Below are positions 42,484 to 54,952 of a stretch of 64,000 bases of DNA, piece by piece. How positions within the stretch are numbered: position 1 is the first letter of the stretch; each line of letters opens with the position of its first letter. The notes under the pieces were generated by a model, which was given only the letters and a program-made list of their open reading frames with translations, was not told the origin of the DNA and made no database searches. The DNA comes from Isoetes taiwanensis (lineage: Eukaryota; Streptophyta; Lycopodiopsida; Isoetales; Isoetaceae), in assembly GCA_021234155.1 (NCBI GenBank), contig JAJEKV010000062.1, positions 1,466,602 through 1,530,601 on the forward strand. The letters run 5' to 3'. The position numbers and the translations under genes are program-made.

Positions 42484-43966
42484 TGGTAATTAGGTAATCA
42501 ATAGAAACATATAACAGCTCCGATGAATGACAAGTGGAATACTATGTTAGAATAGTAGATGCAAGGTGCTGATCTAAGTGCTGGGGTCGCGTTTTTTTGT
42601 ACCCCACCAGCATACTTTTGCCCTTACGCCCTGTTCTTGCGATGCCGCTATACTTACGAAGCTGTTTCAAGTGATGCTTTGCCTCTCCGAGATCCGGAGA
42701 AAGTAGGTTAGACGTCGCAGAACATGTTTCCACAAAGATGGCTGTTGGAGATGCGATTCCGAGCAGATTTGCTTGTCAAAGGTAGAATATGAAAGGCCAT
42801 GCAATTTTCATGTGCCCAAATTTGCCATTGTAATAAGTGATCTTTCAAACATGGCATTGGAATAAACGATCTCTTACTTGATGTTTGACAAATTTGGAAA
42901 TGAAACTAATACTAACAATTCGAATTTTTTATTTGATTCAAGATGTGTTGATGTAGATCTAAGGGAGATTACGGAAGTTATGTTCATTTCTTTCTATTGT
43001 GTCGGGTTGTGTCAATGCGAGGTACATTTGTTCAATTTTTTGTGTCTTTTGTTAAAACAAACAAAGCTTGTGAGCCGTGAATTGAGCCTAGTATATGCCA
43101 GATCTCAAGTTTCCCCCTTCTCTTGCAAATATTCAACTGAGATGCTCAACAAAATGCCAGATTGTCGAATTCTATCACACGATTTTTCTATAAATGGGCC
43201 CTGCAATATCTCTTCAGGGATTGCAATTAAAACTGCTTGAATCGAATTCCAAATCAACTGTAACAAAATCTCTAGGAATAGACATCTTCAGCAAAGATTA
43301 GCTTCTTCAGATAAAATTCCAATCACAATTATCCTGATCATGCCTCTCATGCATAGGAAGTTTCGTAATGTCAGGCTTCTCCAATCACAGCAGGTTCACG
43401 GATTCTTCTACACGCCTTCTAATGAATCAACTTGTATAAGACAACGATCTTCGAATGGTTTGTCTTCGCCTCTTTGTGTCTGGATCCACCAATTCGAAGA
43501 TCCAAACGTGGCAAATTTTTACATCCCCAAAAAGCCCGTGTCCATGTCCTAAACAGAGATGGGAAAAAGAAATTATGACACTTTTATTCCGGACCCATCG
43601 ATCGCGCACTTGCACCCATAAATAGTGGTAGTTAGGCCCTATTATAGTGCAAACAAATCTTATCCATTAATTTTTATCTTAGCGGATTGCGTAATATATG
43701 TTACAGTGGGGGGGGTAGGTAAGGGGGGTGCATGCATGGAGGCAACCCCACCCCTACCAAACTGCAGCTTCCTCTACGCAGCCAGATTTCATAACTAATC
43801 AAACCTGCATATGCCAGATTTTGCAAAATGTAGAAATTAGTTAGTGGATTTAGATAGCAAAAAATAGGAGATTTTTTTTCCACATTAACACAATCTAACC
43901 CGAGGGATGCAAATTGTGTTGTGGATAGCCTTCAGAACCAATATGAAGTAGGCTATGCATAACCAA
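42484..43966 (+). repeat. Repeat block R2
   Basis: Third copy of the R block, without the solo LTR. It ends at about 43,966 within the CCAAACCCTA region. Confidence 0.82.
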
Positions 43967-44067
43967 ACCCTAGGCTATGCCCCATTAAGTCCCATTCTCA
44001 GATTTGTTTCATGCTCAAGGGCGGAACAGGGAGAAACCTGGCACACAACCAATCAGAAAAATCCGCC
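43967..44067. other. Unrecognised DNA
   Basis: Nothing recognised; leads into an exon-like remnant on the minus strand. Confidence 0.4.
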
Positions 44068-44209
44068 ATGTCCTTTCTCTTAGAGTATAGAACCTGCTTT
44101 TGTAATCATTTGCTTCCTCAATGATCTGTGATGCCCTTTCCTATTTTGTCCGTTTCTCTTCCAAAATGCTAAACTTTTTGTCTGCGATGAGCATATCATT
44201 GGAAGACAT
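44068..44209 (-). pseudogene. Clathrin-light-chain-like exon remnant
   Basis: The minus strand from 44,209 reads MSSNDMLIADKKFSILEEKR, then a TAG, then ERASQIIEEANDYKSRFYTL. The second part resembles the clathrin light chain helix 'QIIEEA.EYK..FY..R', which binds the heavy chain. The next conserved block (N-C-E-x-N-K) is absent, as expected at an exon boundary. It has one stop in frame and no neighbouring exons that I can find. It is probably a dead exon carried into repeat DNA. The match is short and by eye. Confidence 0.42.
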
Positions 44210-45199
44210 TTTAAAATATGAATAAAGATAACATAGAACACAATAGCCAGCCCTGTAATCCGAATCCACTACATAACCCAGATTTTGCACTGCATGCAGC
44301 TCTGTTGCAAAGCAGAATCCATTTTTGATGCGAGCCTTGTAACATCATGTGTAGGAAGGACAGACACCATATGCACTTTTTCATTCTTCTTCTCTGTGGC
44401 TGTGATGACCTGATGCTTTGCCTACTAAACTCTGCCCCCGATCGATGAATTCAAATAGAAGAAAAAGTGTAAACGTAACCTAAGATATGAACAGAGGAGT
44501 AAAAAACCTAAAACATCCAAATATGAAGAACCGCATCAAGCAGACTTGCAGTTCAGAGCGGCAGCTTTCTATTTGCTGCTGCAAATTGTGCCCTAATATT
44601 TTGCCATATTTTCATGATCCTTAATCCGAGCGAAAAGGTCGCAGAGGCAACCACATCTTTCTCTTGGGTTTTACAGCAGTGCTAGGAATTGAACTGCGCC
44701 AGTGGTGCAAATCCGCCATGAATCAAAGGCCATGGCTTATGCTTCGCACTGTCATAAGACATTAATAGCAGCTCTGTCGTCAATGTTTCGTAGCTGATAA
44801 GCCAAGTTATCCTTATCCTTCCTTACTGCAGCAAGCAGAAGAAAACATAAGAAAAGAATCATTTTTAAGAATATCATAAACTTACAGCACCCTATATCTG
44901 GAGACTATTCCAGCACATCACCATGAATGGCATCACCTTCTCAAATGTGTGCTTTAGATCAGCTCAAATGTGTTTCCAAATTGCCTAAAACAGGCTCTGC
45001 ATTAATAGCAAGTAAGAAATGTACTGAAATACTGACAAAATGGAATCAGGTGAAACAATGGATTTAAGCTTACTTTTTCTAAGAAGAAATTTGCATGCAA
45101 CCCTCAAGAAACCTCTGTTACTCTTCAGAATGTATGTAAACTTGCTTCATCATCTTCTGAAGACACGCCAGACTTCGTGGGCTTTAAAACATATATGAA
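44210..45199. other. Unrecognised DNA, possibly intronic
   Basis: AT-rich sequence without a recognised exon. A minus-strand word GTTCAATTCC near 44,692 is a weak Pol III B-box match. Confidence 0.4.
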
Positions 45200-45740
45200 T
45201 GTGAGAAAAACTATTATACCTATGACAAATAAACCCTACAATTCCACCTGCAATGGCTCCCCAATTAGCCATAGCCTTATGAATAGAAGCATCACTGATA
45301 TCAGAGCTTTCACAAACAATTCCAAGGGACTGATTCTGCAGTTTCCCATATCTGAAATCTTAAGATACTGCGTACCTTTGTGGGCAGTATGGCTGGACCA
45401 AGCTAGCTTTCCACGTCAATATTTGAGCTCTAGGTTACCATCTGATGTAAAAGTAAAGGTCGCATTCTCCCCCACATGTTTGCCATCATTTGCAGTCCAA
45501 ATGATGCGCGCACTCATGTTCTGGCCATAATCACCGATGTCAAAGACCATAACTGAGAGAGTGTATGAACCAGGCGTTCGGTTCACAAACCAGAGTTGAA
45601 AATTTAAATTACCATTAGACTGAAGCAATACCGGGCGGCTTGTGATGCCTTGCTTGTTGGGCGGCCATAGCTTGAAAAGGAAAGGCTTGGGCGGGGAATA
45701 GAAAGGCGGAGGACTTGCGGTCGCGAGGTGGCGCCATAGG
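45200..45740 (-). pseudogene. Bulb-type (G-type) lectin domain fragment
   Basis: The minus-strand frame 45,740-45,416 reads L-Q-S-N-G-N-L-N-F-Q-L-W-F-V-N, then S-A-R-I-I-W-T-A-N-D-G, then ENATFTFTSDGNLEL. These are hallmarks of bulb-lectin domains found in plant EP1-like glycoproteins and G-type lectin receptor kinases. A TGA follows at 45,413. Beyond it, W-S-S-H-T-A and I-S-D-M-G-N continue the domain, and after a frameshift WGAIAGGIVGFI looks like a membrane-spanning segment near 45,230-45,270. A kinase is not seen. It is a partial, broken host gene. Its 5' side runs into LINE sequence, so it was rearranged. Confidence 0.6.
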
Positions 45741-45836
45741 CGAGAACTTCTTAGAGCAACCCTAACCCCTAAACAAATGAAAACGCAACCCCTAAACAAA
45801 GCGAAATACCCTAACCCTAAACGCATATAGATCTTA

Positions 45837-45990
45837 AAGGTATCACTTGGAATATCCAAGGCATCAATTCGAATCACAAAAGAGGTAGATTGAAGGTTTG
45901 CCTTAGCTCTATGAACCTTGACTTTATCTTTTTTCAAGAGCATAAGATTCATGATGATAATATTCATATTCTAATTAGAGAAGTTACACC
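45837..45990 (+). pseudogene. LINE endonuclease N-terminus fragment
   Basis: The frame reads KGITWNIQGINSNHKRG then LDFIFFQEHKI, the first two blocks of the APE-type endonuclease of L1 elements (the Asn of W-N-x-x-G and the Glu of Q-E are catalytic). It is cut after about 50 codons by the LTR at 45,995. Telomere-like CCCTAAA words lie just upstream (45,758-45,820). Confidence 0.7.
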
Positions 45991-45994
45991 ACTT

Positions 45995-47534
45995 TGTGGC
46001 GTTCCACATATTTTATCGCATATTTAAGTATAAATACATGACACGATTACTATGAATAATTAATGGCACATTAATTATTCATAAGCTAAGGTTAGCTATG
46101 TTAATAATTAAATTATAAAGGTGGAAATCTAACCCAAAACCCTAATTCGAATTTAGGGCTTATCTTTATATTAAAAAGGGCTAAAATACCAAATTAGTTA
46201 ATTAATGACATGCCACCTGGCCCAAATCGATTGGGCAAGGCAGGGTTTCCATTTTGGACACCCAAATTAGGGCTTTTGTGCCCCAATTCGAATTAGGAGC
46301 AATTGGAGATGGAGGAGGAGAAGCGCCGCCTGGGCCTTCAGTCGAGAGCGAGCTGCCCAAGACCGATTTGTGGTTAGTCAAGAGGTTACCTTGTTAATTT
46401 ATAGCATAGCGCCTCTCTGGGGTGTGTTTTCTCTCTGTTTTCTATGTGGTTTACCTGTTAGGCTAACCCTTGATTGATATGGTGAGTATTCTCATCTCTA
46501 GTCTTTGTATGTGCTTTGGTTGATGGTTTAGTAGTTCTTTGCTTAGTTAGCACTCAGGAGATGGGGATTACGGGGTAGAGACCTCCGAGCCCATGTATTG
46601 TAGTATGCTCCTAGATAGAGCCCTCAGATTATTCCCATTAGATCGCGGCACAAGAACCCACCGAGCTATGGATTCTATGGCATGATTGAGCACCGAAAAG
46701 GGCGTAGTGATGAAGTGTGGGGTGGGGTCTCGCTGAGCATAAAAGGCTAAGGGGACTCCTACAAATGAGCTAGGCCTAATGGCCAGGGCCCGCTGAACTA
46801 GGCCGGTATGGGTCCGACACTGTACATTGCACTGTGGCGCCCCGTGCACTTTGTGTAGATTTAGGGGAATAAGTCGGCACGGATGGGGGTCGCCGATGCG
46901 GCACGTATTCTCTAGCTTCGCCCATGGAATCACCGCTGCTCTGGAAGGGGACTTCCACGACCTGCCTCGGCGGAACCCGGGAGATGTAACCCGGGGAGTA
47001 GTCCCTAAGGGTGATACACGGGGATTGCGTCTCAGGAAGGCTACAATGGCGCCATAGATTGATTTCACTTATACGCAAAGTGTGTAATGGGGGGGCGGAT
47101 GGAGTGGACAACCCTAGCCTTCGTTCTATGCCCGATAACGCCCGGTTATACCTGCGTCTGTTGATCTCTTGAGACCCGAGCGTCGGTCCATCCTCACAGG
47201 AGTCTGAACCGGGGTAGAACCTGGGGTTTGGGGTGTTTTCCTTAGGATTAGATGCATATTCTTTGCCGTTAGTACTTGGATGGATGTGCCACCCTTCGTG
47301 GTGGTTATTTATATATGATTTATGCTGTGTGCTAACATGTATTCACGCTTCCGCAACTTAGGAGTCCCATTGAAGGCGTGGGCCGAATGACACCTCCGTG
47401 TCCTTCACCCGGGCATCTCTCTACGGATGGTCCGAGTTAGACGGAGGGCCCTGCTCATGGTGAGCTGATTGCCATGGGAGGGGAAGTCCTCAGACGTATA
47501 CGTCCGGAGGGCCCGATATATTCGAGGCGTCGTA
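45995..47534 (+). repeat. Chromovirus-family long LTR (5' LTR)
   Basis: 1.54 kb, starting TGTGGCGTTCC. It is related to the LTR at 13,700 and, on the opposite strand, to 8,132-8,475. Orientation is set by the primer-binding site that follows. A partner 3' LTR is not in the window. Confidence 0.78.
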
Positions 47535-47536
47535 AA

Positions 47537-47548
47537 TGGTATCGAGCC
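47537..47548 (+). other. Primer-binding site (tRNA-iMet-like)
   Basis: TGGTATCGAGCC, the initiator-Met site with one base missing, two bases after the LTR. Confidence 0.75.
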
Positions 47549-47978
47549 ATGATTTTTGGTTGACGGAATCATAGCGACCAAATTTCTAACCCGTTAGTTC
47601 GGAAGTTGAGTGGGAGTTTAAGCTAGTTGGACTGCCTAACTTCTCGGTGATTTAGTCTTGTGTTAGGTTGATGTGGAAAAATTGTGAGACTTAGGAAAGT
47701 GAGGGCGATTTTGGAGGGAAAAAGTTGTGACCGGAGGACCCAAGTTTAGATAGGCCATAACTTTTTGTAGGTAGCTCAGATGAAGGTGAGAATGGTTCCA
47801 ATGGATCGGGCACCTCCCAAATACCCTAGGGGGCACGTTTCCCGAGGTCGAAATGGCAACACCAAGGCGAAAAGTCAAAAGGGGTGCTGCTAGCGGATGA
47901 GGTGTTTCTTTTCGAAAATTATTAGCGTATAACGCTAACAGCGCCCCATATACGATCCGTCGTATAAAAATACGCGTC

Positions 47979-48015
<37 letters not shown>
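47549..48015 (+). other. Chromovirus leader remnant and A run
   Basis: Leader-like DNA after the PBS. No gag is recognised. It ends in a 35-base A run (47,980-48,014), after which minus-strand SINE-like sequence starts. Confidence 0.5.
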
Positions 48016-48018
<3 letters not shown>

Positions 48019-48019
48019 T

Positions 48020-48250
48020 TCCTTTTCCGCCTGCATTTTGAACCCGTGACCTCCCACTTCCAACCCAACACTCTTTCCATTTTTCCAACTCTCTTTATGT
48101 ATGATATATATGTTCTATTCCTTTGTTATACATATTTAGTGTTCTGTTTTATCCAGTTAGCAGTTCTTTTAAGCAAAAGGTACATCATGGGATTGAACCC
48201 CTGACCTTCTGCACCCAAGCCAACACCTTTACCGATAAGCCAAATTCTTT
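48020..48250 (-). repeat. Two tRNA-derived SINE-like heads
   Basis: On the minus strand, 48,250-48,176 and 48,095-48,028 each read like a tRNA-type head: a GGTGTTGG or GAGTGTTGG segment, an A-G-G-T-C-A word, then GGGTTCAATCCC or GGGTTCAAAATG as B box (48,191-48,200; 48,036-48,045). The A boxes are weak. The two units are about 150 bp apart in the same orientation, and the downstream one ends in a T/A run. This suggests a dimeric or tandem SINE, or repeated tRNA-like pseudogenes. Confidence 0.45.
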
Positions 48251-49140
48251 CTTGAAGGGATATAGCGCTTTTTCTTTTATAGTGCATCTATTCCATACTT
48301 AAATTAGAGGCTTGCCTTTGGTAAACCCATGTTGTGGAGGCAACAACTCCGCCGGAGCAAGCTCTCTCGCCATAGCCGCCGGAGTAAGTAGTCTTCCCAT
48401 AGCCACGGGAGTCGACCTCTCTCTGCCATAGCCGACCTCCACCGACCGGTCATGCACTATCGTTTTTCTTCCTCGCCAAGCGCCTTCCAACACTTACGTC
48501 GACATGGCCATCTTCGATGTTAATCTCCGTAATGTCGCGAACGGACCCGCGATTCGAGGAAGGAGACCGAATTCTTCATTTCTCCGCCGCGACAGATGCT
48601 CGCCGTGGAACTTCCCAACCGTGAGACGCAACCAATATCTTATCCACGAACACTTAGAATGCAACCTTGTCCTTTTATTCTACCCCCATTCACTACGATG
48701 AGGAAATGCCTCCTCTCCATATTCAAAGAATAACCCATTTCTCTACTATTCAGTAGTAGCTCTGTTTTCCTAATGTAAACCATTCTAGTTTAGAAATTCT
48801 TGTCCTTAATCTTCAATTAACTAGATGCTTCTTCCATGTATCACTTTGAACTGCCACATGACTCTACCTACTGTTATCTCGACTTGCTATACATCTTCAC
48901 TCGTTCCAATTCTACACAAGGATATTCTACCATACTGGAATTCCTTTTAGTCGATCACTTAGAATTGTTCTAGTATATTAATCTAATGCAAACCAACCAT
49001 TGTTGTCCAGTCAACTCTCCCTAGGATATCCCGACGTGGTCCGGGCAAAGTATTTCCAACCATTATTTTAATGCCTAAACGTCTTTAAGTTCCGCAAATG
49101 AACTTACGTATTCCAAGGGATTATGTGAATATCCCAAAGG
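48251..49140. other. Unrecognised DNA
   Basis: Low in CAG/CTG triplets. Contains GCC-rich stretches near 48,340-48,600 that look like degraded coding DNA, with no recognisable family. Confidence 0.4.
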
Positions 49141-49294
49141 ACAGTACCACCCAAAGACCCCTCAAATTAGGCCTCCTCTATTCAGAGATCTTGTGTTCAA
49201 GTCTCTGGGGGTACGTCATATGTCCTCATGGACGCTGCTAATGTGCCATGACGTATAGATGCTATCTACCTATCTATCTATTTAAAAAAAAAAA
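49141..49294 (+). repeat. SINE-like 3' end with A run
   Basis: A B-box-like TGTTCAAGTCT (49,193-49,203) is followed by about 80 bp, a CTAT-repeat stretch and a 12-base A run (49,283-49,294). No good A box is seen. Confidence 0.35.
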
Positions 49295-51869
49295 AACGTC
49301 CTTCGTGAATTCAATTCACCATATTGTCCTAAGACATCGGCGTCTTCTTCCCTAAGCCATACACCAAATCTTTAAAGAGTTTTTCAGCTCTTGTTGCCTT
49401 TCAAGCTGCAGGTATATCTTTGCATGTTAGCAAAGACTAACCTCCATGTTAGGAAATAACCTTTCTATCCAGATTGCTAAATATCATGCATCAGGGTCCT
49501 TTATTCCTTCTCTTCTTGAATATGTTTTCTAAGTCTATGATCAATTTTCAGTATTCCGACCCTTACGTCTGCCACAGCGTATACAAATCACCCTTTTGTT
49601 GTGATCTCTATTCAATAGAGTCACCAATCCAATTACTCCTTTATTATCCGTTAACCGCCTTGTAGCTTCTAAGCCGCTATTATATGCTCCTTCATTTGTC
49701 AACCCACCTATCATTGGGGTTATGATTCAACATTGTCCTACATCCCGAAATGTTAGTCATTACATTTTCTACGTCATGATGCTATAACTTGTTATTACGG
49801 CATTCCAAATAACTTGGCATCCTCATTTAAGCCATAGTTATGGCCTAAAGCAGTGAGCCAGCCGAAGTTACCCACGGAGTCATCAACGTTTTGCCCCAGT
49901 ATTTAGTGAGCCTTTCTACAATTACCTACGTTTAATATAACCCGGGCTTGTATCAATGTTCGAGTCCTGTATATGTTAACTTGCACCCCCATGTAACCCA
50001 TGGCATCACCTCTGCCCGATCCAGGTATGGATCATGTGGGAAAGCTAGTCTTAGGTGTCTATGCAAGACACATTCGAACATTTAGCAGGTAACTGCTATT
50101 CGCTACTTATCCTGGAATTGTACTATTGTACTACTCAACCCCACTACCTTAAGCTTTATTCTATTGGCCGTTGACATTTATTTCAAGTGCCAACTACCAC
50201 ATCATACCCTACTCGTCTTTTCTCTCCTTGTGTAAGCCACCTAGATTACCTCCCTAAGATGTTTATCATTGTACATGGTATGTACATAATAAACATTAGC
50301 TAAACTATAACCGTGGTAGTTCTTCCAAACAAACCCATTGCATATGTACCTTTATGATGTGGCTTAGCCACCTGTTTCCCAAATGGACAGGGGCCGACTT
50401 TATGTTGGACTTGTATATATCGCCTATAATTTAATAGGGTCTCTACTTATTTCAACCATTCCTTTAGTGCCCGATGGTACTTTAACCCCGTACATAACCT
50501 ATGGTTTCCCCCACGGGGATTATGCCATAATTTAGAAGGCTATTACCTCACATGCTTGAGCTTTTCTAAAGGCTTCTTTCACTAAGGATCCTTTGTGTCC
50601 TCCATATTACCCATGCTTAGTTACAATTAACCTATTTTTCTTAAGTTATCATGTGGACTTCAGCTTTTGATCGCCTTCAAATCTTTGTTGTCTTTGGCTC
50701 CCTCATAATGAAGTGAGGCACTAAAACCTCACGGTCTTCTAATAGGAAAACCCAATGCTTCAATCTTTTTAGTAACCGCCATATGGTTATCCAATTCCTT
50801 ACCCTCTTAAAGCGTTTCAAACTCATAATCTCTACTTGGTCTATGCCTCAAGGCAACGGATCCTCCACCTTCTACTTCATTACCTACTAGAACGCGTGTG
50901 CCCGGCGATGTCGCATTAGTCGTCGGGCGATATGAGGGCATTTATAATGCGTTAGTTGTGGTTGTGTCGCGTGAATGCTGGTAAAATGCATCGAAGGCAA
51001 TATATGTGTAGGTGGAAATAGACAAATATAGATACGGAACAAACTTTACCTTTTAAAGTGTACACATAATATGAAGTACAAACAAAATGTTAAACACATA
51101 TGGTGGTTGTATCAAATACAAATACAAATACTTTTAGTGCAAAATGAGGTTATGTCCGTCAATCTCGGTGGATCCACATCACGAAGAACACATCCCAAAA
51201 GAACTCTAGGAACGTCCGATGTTTCTCCTCGATATGAAGCTCTTCGAAGCCGATAGATATAGAAGCTCCTCGGGTCGTGCCTATGGTGGGCAAACATGAG
51301 CGATGTAAACATGCTCGACGATACCATGTCCCACGCGACTTCGGATGTACCAACAACAATGTTATGCTTTGTTAGGAATTGGGGGCTCGTAATCACCAAG
51401 CTAGCGTCATGTGGAATCGATGCCCAAGCCTTGAACCGTCTCCCATCACAAACACCAATGTGTGATGCCTCTCGGTGTGAAACAAGTTCCCGCTAGCGTG
51501 TATACTTGGAGGGGAACTTTTTACTCCAACATGAACCACGCCCGTGTGTTATCAACTATCGCGATAACTCCCTACAATAATAAGATACCATTTCGGAAAA
51601 AGATAGGAGACATGCATTGATGAACTCCTTAATTAAGATGATAGAATATCCTATGGTGTAAGAATATAAGCAATTGTTATTGTTGGAACTAACTAATCTT
51701 ACACTCACCATCCCTACGATGTACATGAACTATAAGCCCTTGGCTTAGGATTTCCAAGTTCCCGAGGTACAAAAGGTGTGTGGGGCTTCATGATCCGCAC
51801 ACATTCGTAAGATCAAAAAACATCCAAGAAGCATGAGAACCTTTGAAAGTGAACCGCTAGTCGACATAT
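49295..51869. other. Unrecognised DNA, possibly Helitron interior
   Basis: No gene recognised. It lies downstream of the Helitron Rep in that element's orientation, where a PIF1-type helicase would be expected, but I see no Walker box or helicase motif. Short minus ORFs at 51,112-51,399 do not help. Confidence 0.4.
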
Positions 51870-53240
51870 GAGGATTATGTTCTTGCAATCCAAACTTGAA
51901 CAACCGCCATGCTCCTAGAGGCGTAATAGTATTTGGCATTGACTTCTTGGCGAACCTGCGTCATGGTCATCGTTATAGTGCTTTCGTGGTGACACTCTCT
52001 CGAACCTTGTCCTAAGTTCACCGATATCATGTCGGACCCTTGTAAATGTACTTGTATAAGTATTTGACTCCTTAATATGGGCACATATCTCAACATTGAT
52101 ATGGCATCTAAAATAACACACGACAACCACGGATTGTAGGGTACAACCCATCTATTGTCCATGTTCATGCCATCTCGATACACAGTTCTTCCATCATTTC
52201 TATGCCTGTAGAGTGGGTAGCCATTGCTAATCATAGTCGCTCGAAATTGCTTTGGGTACCCTTTTACTGTAAACCCCATCAACCATACATGGAGCATTAG
52301 ATATGGGGCCACGAGGGCCATGCATCATCTGCAGTGTGACCACCTCATACGGGGTTGGATTCCTTATCGGAATCTCCGCACAAATCACGTTATCTATATC
52401 CTCGACCGTCGGCTTGTCCTCCCTGGTACAATATGTTAAGGAGATGCACATGAGGAAGACCCTCTTCCGGAACTCAATGACATGAATCCTAAGCAATGCG
52501 GCCAAAATATGCCATGATGTGACACAATCTCTAATAGCTCCTTCAACTTTAAGTAGAAGACACGGGCTACTAAATCCAGGTCCGCCGGAAGGGTCGGCCA
52601 TTTATGAGCTCCCTAGTGATTTCCTGGCCACTTTGGGTTGGCAATCATAGTGATGAACAAATGCGGTCGTAGCTCGGAACAATTGCCATTGCATCTTGGT
52701 AGAGTTGAGTCATATAGCGTGTGCTTCAATAAATGTTGCTGGTAGAATGACCACGGCCCAATGGAATTACCATCATGCCGATTGGAATCCACAATACCCT
52801 TTGTACAATTAAGCTCGTTGAGTTGAGCACGGTTTAGTTGTACCAACCCAATCTTATTTGCCACATCTTTAGCAAACATGTCACAAATGTACTCATGGAA
52901 CAATCTCCGGCAACTTATAGAATTGCAACATGTTTACTCCCTTTGATCTGTTCACTTGTTTGATCGGTATACCCCGACCATCGGTTCCATAGGGGAAGAG
53001 TAGTGCAAATTGGAGAGCATCATATGATGAATCACGAGTGCGTCAATATGCCTTATTCCTCCTTTAGAATGTACCACAATGTCTACGAGATTGTCTTACG
53101 GGCCGGAGTCAAGCTGGCATTAATATTACTATCTCATTTGCGGATGGAGCACTATATTGTCGTCTCGTGAATCCAGCGGGTTTGCACTTGGAATCGAAGG
53201 CGCATATCAGCAGTAGATTTGCTCGCATTACCTCGGTAAT
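51870..53240 (-). pseudogene. Helitron RepHel, Rep part, decayed
   Basis: The minus strand shows, in order: S-A-P-S-A-N-E-I (about 53,190), the conserved block SYDALQFALLFPYGTDG (about 53,030-52,980), LFHEYICDMFAK (52,905), HLFITMIANPKWPGN (52,640), HVIEFRK (52,480) and, one frame over, EGLPHVHLL (52,440-52,466), the H-U-H replication-initiator motif. Then REDKPTVEDIDNVI, NGYPLYRHRNDGRTV and DNRWVVPYNPWLS (52,130). These are successive blocks of plant Helitron rolling-circle proteins. Frames change at least five times. No helicase domain or terminal CTRR hairpin was found. Confidence 0.82.
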
Positions 53241-53587
53241 TTGGCTGAAAGATATGAACAAAAAAAGGATTTACATCGGGTAAAAAGCATGTTAGGTGTA
53301 CCACTTTTGGAACTGCAAAAAGTACATACACTAGGTATATACGGCGGGTACTTTCTCATTTTTCTTTTTCATTAAAACTAATACAAAATCCAAAATAAAA
53401 GTCAAGGACATGGTAATATTCAAAGTTAAGATAAAGATAATGCTGCTCCGAGGAGATCAATATATATATAAAAAGTTCTAAACATACCTTATATTGAGAT
53501 ATTATCTGGTACTTGATGCCAGTCACGGCTACCTTTTAGAGTACCTTGCAGTCATTAAATAATACTTTTAAAGGGACACCCTAGAAG
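53241..53587. other. Unrecognised AT-rich DNA
   Basis: No gene. It borders the start of the duplicated block at 53,588. Confidence 0.45.
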
Positions 53588-53659
53588 ATAAGATCATCCC
53601 ATAAAGGGCCAATTTACCTCCTGTGCTCATGTAAACTTCTTGGGGTTTTTATATCACAT

Positions 53660-54375
53660 CTCACATCATCAACATATAAAAAATATTTGATAAGAAAGTT
53701 GCCTATCATCGATCCAAAGATGTCCTCTGTTTTTAGCCATTCCTCTAGTTTGTCCATAAAGATCTAATGTGAGGGGGCTATAGGGGAGAGTCGGTTTAAC
53801 CCATATCGTGGGGTGTGGATTTCAGTTGAAATATCAAAAGGAGCTTTGCTATTACCTCATAGAGCCGATTGGACACCTGACCTTTCAAAGTGCTTGGGAC
53901 TCCTAGATGTTCCATTCCGCCTCCCGAAATCCGGTATCACAAAGTTTTAGAAAAATCAACTAATGGGTAAAAACAATGCTTTGTCCTTAACTTTTTCAAA
54001 ACAGAGTTCTCAAAGTCAAAATGTAACCAAAGCTATTGTATTGCTTACAAAAGCCCCCGCCCCAATTGCTATTTTTTTTGCATGTTGTTCTCGCCTAATT
54101 GTTTATTTTGTTTCCAAGATCCTCCCAAAGAATTTAGTAAATATACTCTACCATTACCCACATTTTGAGAGGTTTTCGGCGCTTCATCTGTAATCGCCAT
54201 TTTTTATGTACATGTATGAACTTACGTGATTCACTGCACATTATGATTGTTCTAATTTTATCGGTTCCCACCGACCGCTTTATTAAGGTCCTTCCCTTCC
54301 CATTTGAATATTGCTCTAAGACAAGCCCATCAATATTATGTGCTTTGGCATTTGCCATTTTGTTTAGCTGCCTTT
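53660..54375 (-). pseudogene. Non-LTR RT fragment, copy 2
   Basis: Counterpart of 27,160-27,880. MANAKAHNIDGLVLE (54,358) is still readable. The rest is broken by indels. Confidence 0.7.
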
Positions 54376-54952
54376 TAAATCACTTTATGAAAAAAGAAGG
54401 GAATATTAAAAGGGTGTGTACCCATGCCCTGCTTTATGTTGTAGCATTAAACGAAGTTTTTAAAGCTTATATGAACCATTGAGGCCCACTCATCCTTCTA
54501 GTTCCGATGTTTTTATAACTTCCGGGGTGTCAAAAGTTTTCCTATTTATGCAATATTTAGTGGCTGCTCACAATGTAATGTCAATACAAATGTTAAGTTG
54601 CACCACATGCTTGAATGCCGATGAAATTCACCGCACTACGACATGCCTTAATTGCATCCCAAGATAAATTTCTTTGAGGTCAATATGCTAGTGCTTCCCG
54701 TTTCTGAGGGGTTTCCTCAAGAAATCGGCAATGGCTCTCAACAGCCGCTACCTTGCGCCGAACCCAGTGTGGCTCCCAAATTGCATCACCAATAGTGGAA
54801 GCTCGCGTTTGCATTTTGCTTTCGGCGGCTATAGAGGGTCCGGCTATATGCTGTCCGGTTATGCATGCCGGTCTCTATTCACTATTGATGCTCACATCTT
54901 CTTTTCGATTTTTTGATCTTCTAATCGCTTACGCCATCTTTTATATTCCTTA

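Noticed and set aside
45755-45825. CCCTAAA words resembling plant telomere repeat
   Set aside because: Only three or four irregular units with other bases between; likely part of a LINE 5' leader, not an interstitial telomere array.
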